Below are positions 8,534-13,649 of a DNA stretch of 13,649 nt, one piece after another. The first letter of the stretch is position 1; every line of letters begins with the position of its first letter. The notes under the pieces were generated by a model. It was given only the letters and a program-made list of their open reading frames with translations, was not told the origin of the DNA and made no database searches. The translations under genes were made by a program, and so were the position numbers. This DNA comes from DAOVXM01 sp963746255. GTDB taxonomy: Bacteria; Chloroflexota; Anaerolineae; Anaerolineales; UBA4823. The stretch spans positions 1 to 13,649 of the forward strand of contig CAVVAJ010000003.1 in NCBI GenBank assembly GCA_963746255.1, given 5' to 3'.

Positions 8534-8671
8534 TTTAAAGTTTAATACAACGAATCCTTCGACTTGGAGGTCTTGAGAGGTATACTCTATCGCTGCTTGT
8601 TTACTCCAACCATCAAAATTACACTTACGAATTGGATCTACAAGGTAAAATAGAGTAGTAAAGGAATGATT

Positions 8672-10042
8672 ATGCGTTTTCAGAAAACCAACCGCAGCGC
8701 CTACCTGAATTACCTGCATTCGAAATATGAGGCCTGGAGTGGGGAAATTGTGGTGCAATCTTCTCCGTATATCATGGGCATTGACCCGTCATCGATCTGC
8801 CAATTGCGCTGCCCAATTTGCCCCACCGGGCTGGAAAATGAAAGCCGCAGAGTTGGTGAAAAGATCTCAATACGCAATCGCACCATGCTTGAGAGCGATC
8901 TGTTCATTGCCCTAATGCAAGAGTTAGGCGAGAAGCTGTTCTACATCATGTTCTACAACTGGGGTGAGCCTCTGCTGAATAAGCGTCTACCAGATTATCT
9001 GCGCATAGCTAAGTCTTACCAAATTTGTACCGAAATCCACACCAACCTTTCACTTCATATCGACGAAGAATTCATGCAGGAGATTTTGACTTCGGGTGTG
9101 GATATCATTGCCGCTTCGATCGATGGTTTCTCACAAGGGAATTACCAAAAATATCGCCGTGGCGGCAATTTTGAGCTGTGCCACGAGAATATCACCCGTC
9201 TTGCAACCATGCGCGATCGCCTAGGTTTGCAAACCGATATCATCTGGAACTTCCTCGTGTTCAGCTTTAATGAGCACGAGATCGATCTTGCGCGTAAGTA
9301 CTGCGAAGAGAACGGCATAACCTTTAACCAACGCGAAGCTTACATAGACAAGCCGGAGTGGCTGCCCAGCTATCGGCGAGAGGAGGCGAATGCATCATCG
9401 GCTGAAAAGCCAGCCGGCCAGCCATCACAGAAAGGTATGGCAATAAGCCCCGTTCCCTGCTCATGGCACTACAACTATTCCCTGGTTAACGCAGATGGCT
9501 CGGTTTCCCCCTGCTGCGCTCCGTGGGAGCAAACCCACGATTTTGGCCGTCTGGAACCGGGGTTGAATACCTTTGGTGAGATTTGGAACAATGCCTTGTT
9601 TCAAAAAAGCCGCTCTGTCTTCGCTGAAATAGCTGCTTTGGACCTAGAAGATGTCGATACCCTATGTATGCACTGCCCCTATGATGCCAGCATCCAGAAC
9701 TTGTATTCCTACCTAGACAATGAGGTAGAGAAACAATTCTTTAAGGAAGTGGCGCAGATAGACCCGGTACTGGAACACGCTTTTCACTTATTAAGCAATC
9801 GCCCAAACTTTTTGAGGTTTTACCGGCAAAATCTATTGGGGCGGTCCCCCTCTCATCCGATCCAAATATCACTGCCCAGGTTGTTACAACTTAGGGTGTC
9901 GCGAGGAGTTTACCAGGCAAAGGCACAAGTTCCTATCGTTCGTACGCGCCTACGGCAAAAATTGACGCCTTCTTATAGCCGCGTCGCACGTCGTTTTCCG
10001 ATTGTTTCCAGACTGGCGCAACCGCTTAAAAGGATTTTATAA
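8672..10042 (+). CDS. Radical SAM protein with SPASM-like C-terminal cluster region
   Basis: S-adenosylmethionine-cleaving [4Fe-4S] enzyme of unknown substrate, 456 residues from the ATG at 8672. That start is 6 bases after AAAGGA (8660-8665); the in-frame ATG at 8666 touches the ribosome site. The radical SAM core binds its cluster through C43-x3-C47-x2-C50 (CQLRCPIC), with the GE motif NWGEPLLNKRL at 97-107 and TNLSLHIDEE (124-133). A SPASM-like region follows: PCSWHYNYSLVNADGSVSPCC (Cys263, 281, 282) and CMHC (Cys332, 335), which should hold auxiliary clusters. The final ~70 residues are basic and hydrophobic (many Arg/Leu) and may contact membrane or partner protein. No precursor peptide gene is visible beside it. 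In surface-glycan regions such proteins often act on sugars or lipids, but this is inference. The gene is visibly richer in G+C than the operon upstream. Confidence 0.88.
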   Translation: MRFQKTNRSAYLNYLHSKYEAWSGEIVVQSSPYIMGIDPSSICQLRCPICPTGLENESRRVGEKISIRNRTMLESDLFIALMQELGEKLFYIMFYNWGEPLLNKRLPDYLRIAKSYQICTEIHTNLSLHIDEEFMQEILTSGVDIIAASIDGFSQGNYQKYRRGGNFELCHENITRLATMRDRLGLQTDIIWNFLVFSFNEHEIDLARKYCEENGITFNQREAYIDKPEWLPSYRREEANASSAEKPAGQPSQKGMAISPVPCSWHYNYSLVNADGSVSPCCAPWEQTHDFGRLEPGLNTFGEIWNNALFQKSRSVFAEIAALDLEDVDTLCMHCPYDASIQNLYSYLDNEVEKQFFKEVAQIDPVLEHAFHLLSNRPNFLRFYRQNLLGRSPSHPIQISLPRLLQLRVSRGVYQAKAQVPIVRTRLRQKLTPSYSRVARRFPIVSRLAQPLKRIL

Positions 10043-10164
10043 CGAACAGGACGCGCGCGGAATGCGATCCCCAGCGCGAGATCCAGTCTTTAGCTAACGA
10101 TCCTGACGGTCAACATGTTAGTATGTAGTTTCCTGCTCGAAGTTATTGGGAGACCTTCTGATGG

Positions 10165-10371
10165 ATGTCCGCGGAACCTGGGAGATTGTGGGGAGGAGAA
10201 TTTTTGAAAGCTGGTTACTCCGTTGTGCCAGTATACCAACATGGTTCAGAAGAAGTTATCAAGCGCTATATAAAGAAGCAAGGACATGAGCTTGAGCAAT
10301 ATAAGCAATCGCCCACACATAAGCTCCACCTCTTTGGTTTTCAAACTACCCCGCCGCAAGCGGCGGGGTAG
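10165..10371 (+). pseudogene. 3' remnant of IS200/IS605-type Y1 transposase (tnpA)
   Basis: The 68-codon frame encodes RLWGGEFLKAGYSVVPVYQHG and then EEVIKRYIKKQGHELEQYKQ. This matches the C-terminal part of single-tyrosine HUH transposases of the IS200/IS605 group, where LWGGEFW-(S/T)DGY and a final I-x-x-Y(I/V)xxQ helix are characteristic. The HUH motif and most of the catalytic domain upstream are missing, and a TGA stands in frame just before the ATG. The frame then reads straight through the terminal hairpin (TTPPQAAG, stop). The first residues (MSAEPG) are probably not original. This is an inactive 5'-truncated copy. Confidence 0.78.
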
Positions 10372-10373
10372 TT
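10344..10373. repeat. Perfect 13-bp hairpin at the right end of the IS200/IS605 remnant
   Basis: AACTACCCCGCCG (10344-10356), loop CAAG, then CGGCGGGGTAGTT (10361-10373). Such a GC-rich subterminal hairpin is the end recognised by Y1 transposases, and it lies directly after the tnpA remnant. I saw no matching hairpin on the left side, which agrees with a 5'-truncated element. Confidence 0.85.
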
Positions 10374-10949
10374 CACTCAAAATTTACCAAAATACCATCA
10401 TCTTTACAGCTTGTACATAAAATGTGGCATATACGATGAATATATATGGTATGCGCAGTGCCATGACGAATACCACTAAGTCAAACTCGCTATCAATAAA
10501 GTCAATTTCTTTTACATCAATGCGAGTATGGCGAATAGGACTTTGAACTTTACAATGCGATATTATTTTAGTGATGCATATCGGAATTATGTAGGGGAAT
10601 TTATTTCTACCTAACTTGATTGTATAGGAATAAGTTTAACTCATGAATCCACTGCATCAAATTCTTATGCGCGAGACGGCGTCTTATACAATTACTATAC
10701 GAGGTCACTACATTTAGCAAAATCGTTAAGGATACATAAACTAAATTGTTTTTCACGAAAATGAGGTATTAATTATCGGGCAATATTCACAACCCCCTTA
10801 ACCCATTCATAAAGCAGCCTTAACGCTATTTTTATTGCATTACAGAATACTGCTAGTTAAGATTAAGACACTAAATTGGAAGCACTCAGAATGGTTAACC
10901 ATCTGGCTTTCAATTTTATTTGTTTATTATTGCTTTTATGCTTTTGTTG
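10374..10949. other. AT-rich intergenic stretch without recognisable gene
   Basis: Almost 600 bases between the IS200-type hairpin and the riboswitch promoter. All frames are broken by stops, and no RNA gene or transposase motif was recognised on either strand. Only small inverted repeats are visible (for example AGACG/CGTCT near 10674-10684). Composition is clearly more AT-rich than the flanking genes. It could be long-decayed mobile DNA. Confidence 0.6.
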
Positions 10950-10978
10950 TTGACTTTGCTTATTGATCATGCTACAAT
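10950..10978 (+). promoter_or_regulatory. Sigma70-type promoter of the riboswitch unit
   Basis: TTGACT (-35, 10950-10955) is separated by exactly 17 bases from TACAAT (-10, 10973-10978). Transcription would start about 10984-10987, so the mRNA would begin with the aptamer almost at once. Spacing and position make this convincing. Confidence 0.8.
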
Positions 10979-10991
10979 CTATTCGAACCGA

Positions 10992-11078
10992 AAAGGCAAA
11001 CCCGGTGAAAGCCGGGGACGCAAAACCATGGGTCTACCGCCGCTAATGAATGCGGGCTATGACTGCCAGGTCGCCGAA
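10992..11078 (+). ncRNA. Cyclic di-GMP-I riboswitch aptamer (GEMM-I)
   Basis: The sequence has the family signature in order: GGCAAACC, a hairpin closed by a GAAA tetraloop (CCCGGT-GAAA-GCCGGG, 11001-11016), the conserved GGACGCAAA (11016-11024), then a long second stem and a closing GCC near 11073-11075. The second stem pairs CC 11026-27 with GG 11069-70, GG 11030-31 with CC 11066-67, GTC 11032-34 with GAC 11061-63, and CCGC 11037-40 with GCGG 11052-55. Its internal CTA.../CTATGA resembles the tetraloop receptor of the class. It lies in the leader of a secreted surface protein, a usual target of c-di-GMP control. GEMM-I aptamers bind the second messenger c-di-GMP and couple it to transcription or translation. 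Confidence 0.93.
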
Positions 11079-11112
11079 GTGAAACATATCTGACCGAATA
11101 CTGTTTCTATAG

Positions 11113-11141
11113 ACGGACCTGGACACCCTGGTCCGTTTTTT
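11113..11141 (+). terminator. Riboswitch expression platform: intrinsic terminator
   Basis: ACGGACC (11113-11119) pairs with GGTCCGT (11130-11136), extended by GG/CC across a T-T mismatch, and a run of six T follows. GACCTGG (11116-11122) in its 5' arm is exactly complementary to CCAGGTC (11066-11072) in the 3' part of the aptamer. Aptamer plus terminator therefore competes with an antiterminator. This predicts an OFF switch in which c-di-GMP favours termination. Confidence 0.87.
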
Positions 11142-11188
11142 ATAGAACATCTTTGAGCGGTAATAGAATAATCTGACCGGAAATATAC

Positions 11189-13406
11189 ATGAGAAAATTA
11201 AGAGTTCCATTATTGAAACTTATCGGTGTAATCTTAATCTTCGCGCTCCTTTCAGGGACATTGAGTTCTCTTCAACCAGGAGGCAAGATTGTATTAGCTA
11301 GCCCTGAGGCCAACTATATCAAAGTTGCCCCATCTGGCAGCGATACGGCAGGATGTGGTACCGATGGATTGCCGTGTCAGACAATTCAATATGCCGTTAA
11401 TAAAGCCGTAAACGGGGATGTCATTTTAGCCGCCTCTGGCATATATACTTATCGGACAAGTACCGATAAATGTGGTTTCTTAGTAACAAGAGCTGTGGTC
11501 TGTTTTGTAGATAAGCACTTAACCATTCTGGGAGGATACACCGTAAATGATTGGACGAATTCTGACCCTGATCAAAATCTGACAATAGTCGACGGACAAA
11601 ACAGCTCGCGTGGTGTGGCCATCATTGCCTATAACTCGACAGCCAGTATTCGCATGGAAGGTTTTACCATCCAGAATGGTCTCGCGCAGGGAACCTCAAG
11701 CGGCGGCGATTTTTACACTTATGCATTTGGTGGTGGAATGTGGGCGCAGAATGGGTCTGTAAATTTGCACAATGTGATTTTCGAGAATAACCGGGCAATT
11801 GGTGGAAGTACCAGCGCTGAATACGGGGGGGGGAGGTTCAGGAGGCGGGCTTGCGATCCAATCAGCGCCCAATGGCGACATATCTATATTAGAAAACGTA
11901 ACTTTTGATGGTAATCAAGCGATAGGTGGGAGTGGCTCTCGTCGCGGCGGTGTTGCTCTTGGAGGGGGCTTATTCACTTATAAATCCGCAATCAACGGAC
12001 AAAATATTAGTGTGAAAAACAACTCTGCACAGGCAGGCAGCTCGAATGGTAATGGATTTGACTCGATCTATGGTTTAAGAGCGGACGCATTAGGAGGCGG
12101 AATCGCTCTCCAAATTGGCAGCACAGCCAACCTCACCAATATATCCGCCAATCAAAATAGCGCTATAGGCGGCAATGCAGGGTCAGCATCTGATGCGGTA
12201 GGTGGCGGTGCATTTGGCGGTGGTATCGGTGTAGAACAATCCCACCTAACACTAATAGATGCCGACCTAAAGAATAATACAATCAGGGGAGGACAAGCTT
12301 CAACAGGTGGATTTGCCCTCGGGGGAGGTATAATCACAGACGGCGCAAACTCGATCTTAGAACGCATCAATATCATCCATAATGCAGCCATTTCGGGAGC
12401 ATCCTCCACAGGGGGGAACTCTGGAGACCCGGGTGGAGGTGGAGCATACTTGACATCCTTCATCTACGGACCGGGGTATGAAACAAACATAAGCAACTCC
12501 GTTTTCGCAGACAACTGGATAGAGGTTGGCGCTCCTGGGAAAAGCACAGGGGGAGGCGGCGCAGGATTGGTCGTTCAGGCGATGACCGCAAATATAAACC
12601 ATTCCACATTCGCTAACAATTACTTCCTGGGAGATCTAAAATGTGGGCAAGCTGTAATGGTAAATGGGCTATACGGCCCAAGCGGTCTACCCGCTATAGC
12701 CAATATCAATTACAGTATCATTGCCAACCATATACATCCATATACAAATTACACTTCCGCTGTAACGGTAGCAGAAGGCAGCACAGCTAATTTCCATCAA
12801 GGGATATTCTCAAACAATACCAACAACACCAATATTAATGATAGCCCACTTCCAGCCGGAACTATAGTTGGCTTAAGTTCCATGTACGAGGAAAACTCTG
12901 TCCAGTTCGCATCCCCGAGTGGCCCCGATTACGATTACCACCTGCTATCAACTTCGCCAGCGATTAATCGTGCCGTTCAAAGCAACTTATTAGTTGACAT
13001 TGATGGCCAAACACGACCAGTTTCAGGATACTCGGACATCGGGGCAGATGAGTACGCAGTGCCTACATTGGTTTCATCACTTTCAAATATCATTGCGCTA
13101 ACGGATGATGATGCAGAAATAACGTACCAGATTACGATTGATCTTCCTTTTGAACCAACCACTACCTGGACCGCATCTACATCCACTTCTTGGTTGTACC
13201 TTGGCGGAACAGGTACTTTGACACAGGTGTCCGGCCTTACAGGACAGGAGTTGATTGTGAGGATAGATGCTTCCGAGGTAAAAGATGGTTCTTATTCCGG
13301 CAGTGTCATAGTTGCTTCTGCAGGTGCGAATCCCACCACAATTGACATCAACCTGCTTAAATTAGATCGCGTTTACCAATCGTTTCTACCTGCGGTAGAT
13401 CGATAA
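11189..13406 (+). CDS. Secreted right-handed beta-helix (Pmp-like, choice-of-anchor-Q-like) surface protein, split by a G-tract frameshift
   Basis: Predicted exported surface or adhesin-like protein. The signal peptide has basic MRKLRVPLLK, a hydrophobic core and a likely cleavage after LAS at about 36-38. Residues 43-86 (YIKVAPSGSDTAGCG...PCQTIQYAVNKA..GDVILAASGIY) are a typical parallel beta-helix opening. At least seven degenerate repeats of about 40-50 residues follow, combining GGG(L/I/M) with F-x-x-N-x-A-x-G, as in polymorphic membrane proteins. Near the end, SPAINRA...DIDGQTRP...DIGADEY is a choice-of-anchor-Q-type motif. An Ig/BACON-like beta domain and a final VYQSFLPAVDR follow. As written, the frame leaves at the nine-G run 11825-11833 and stops at 11908; the second frame runs to 13406. 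With eight G the frame is continuous, 738 residues. The gene sits behind the c-di-GMP riboswitch. No strong ribosome site is visible. Confidence 0.87.
11825..11833 (+). repeat. Run of nine G inside the beta-helix gene
   Basis: GAATAC is followed by nine G and then AGGTTCAGG. Eight G would read EYGGGGSGGGLAIQ and join the two halves. Poly-G tracts are known slippage sites, but also common sequencing error sites. Confidence 0.85.
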
Positions 13407-13649
13407 TTCAAACAGCCCGATCTCGATCAATAGAAACCCATCACCTGTTTAGCTTTTAGTAAAATCTAATATGCGCACATGACGTACGATAAAATCCGTA
13501 CCATGTGCGCTTTATGATATAAATGAGTTGTGCGCTGTTTTAACCTGGTTAAGATCTATAATAACCAGATACCGGTAGCAAATTGCCGCCCAAACCTCGT
13601 GAGAATCGGTTAGCAACCTTAATATATGAATTCCAACGTCCTCATACTT
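13407..13649 (+). other. 3' flank; possible start of another gene at the window edge
   Basis: After the terminator no complete gene is seen. TATAAT at 13557-13562 lacks a convincing -35 box. TGGTTA/TAACCA forms a small inverted repeat at about 13546-13567. An ATG at 13626 opens eight codons (MNSNVLIL) to the edge without a ribosome site, which is too little to call. Confidence 0.35.
13473..13513 (+). terminator. Strong terminator after the beta-helix gene
   Basis: GCGCACATG (13473-13481) pairs with CATGTGCGC (13502-13510), and inside it GTACG pairs with CGTAC. TTTAT follows. The T tract is short, but the long stem, 67 bases after the stop, makes a terminator (perhaps bidirectional) the best reading. 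Confidence 0.72.

Noticed and set aside
8581..8651. Promoter for the radical SAM gene (TATACT at 8581 or TAAAAT at 8646)
   Set aside because: Neither -10-like box has a convincing -35 at correct spacing.
8471..8758. Minus-strand 95-codon frame overlapping the radical SAM start
   Set aside because: Overlaps the IS481 end and the well-supported start of the radical SAM gene; no known motif.
12152..12463. Minus-strand proline-rich 103-codon frame
   Set aside because: Proline codons are the complement of the Gly-rich repeats of the beta-helix gene; a shadow frame.
11800..12560. Repeated GGG-rich DNA considered as a tandem DNA repeat or CRISPR-like array
   Set aside because: Periodicity is at protein level only, units vary in length and sequence, and there are no identical repeats with spacers.
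13530..13562. Promoter with TATAAT at 13557-13562
   Set aside because: No acceptable -35 at 16-18 bases; the candidate downstream start has only eight codons before the window ends.

Overview
The window looks like a chromosome segment of a free-living Chloroflexota bacterium, probably Anaerolineae-like. This is inferred from three things: the glycosyltransferase style, a secreted beta-helix protein with a choice-of-anchor-Q-like end and a closing FLP-type tail, and a c-di-GMP-I riboswitch in moderately AT-rich DNA. No rRNA or other taxonomic marker is present, so the assignment is tentative.

Region 1 (1-7600, + strand) is the distal part of a cell-surface polysaccharide operon. It holds the last 35 codons of an ABC-2 (Wzm-type) permease and a Wzt-type ATPase with a C-terminal glycan-recognition-like domain. 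Four glycosyltransferases follow: a tandem GT2 protein, a GT4-like enzyme with a coiled-coil tail, a GT2 and a second GT4-like enzyme. Several joints overlap (TGATG or ATGA), which suggests translational coupling, and a hairpin terminator closes the unit at about 7566-7600. The tandem GT2 gene carries a one-base frameshift near its 3' end. The last two glycosyltransferases each carry a beta-rich insert of about 110-140 residues with a shared FRW motif inside the catalytic fold. Together the genes would assemble a lipid-linked glycan in the cytoplasm and export it through Wzm/Wzt, with Wzt probably checking the finished chain.

Region 2 (7620-8533) is an insertion-sequence graveyard on the minus strand. 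It holds the 5' part of an IS481-family transposase joined to a decayed, internally deleted IS30-family transposase. One 176-codon open frame runs across the joint and is a chimaera, not a gene.

Region 3 (8672-10042, + strand) is a radical SAM/SPASM protein of unknown substrate, standing alone between IS remnants.

Region 4 (10043-10949) holds the 3' remnant of an IS200/IS605-type Y1 transposase ending in a perfect 13-bp hairpin. An AT-rich stretch of nearly 600 bases with no recognisable gene follows.

Region 5 (10950-13513, + strand) is a complete regulated unit. It has a sigma70-type promoter, a c-di-GMP-I (GEMM-I) aptamer, an intrinsic terminator with a matching 7-bp antiterminator option, a secreted GGG/FxxN-repeat beta-helix protein and a strong terminator. 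The beta-helix gene is interrupted by a run of nine G residues; eight would restore one 738-residue frame. This is either a phase-variation switch or a sequence error. If it is real, this surface protein has two layers of control: c-di-GMP-dependent transcription and stochastic slippage.
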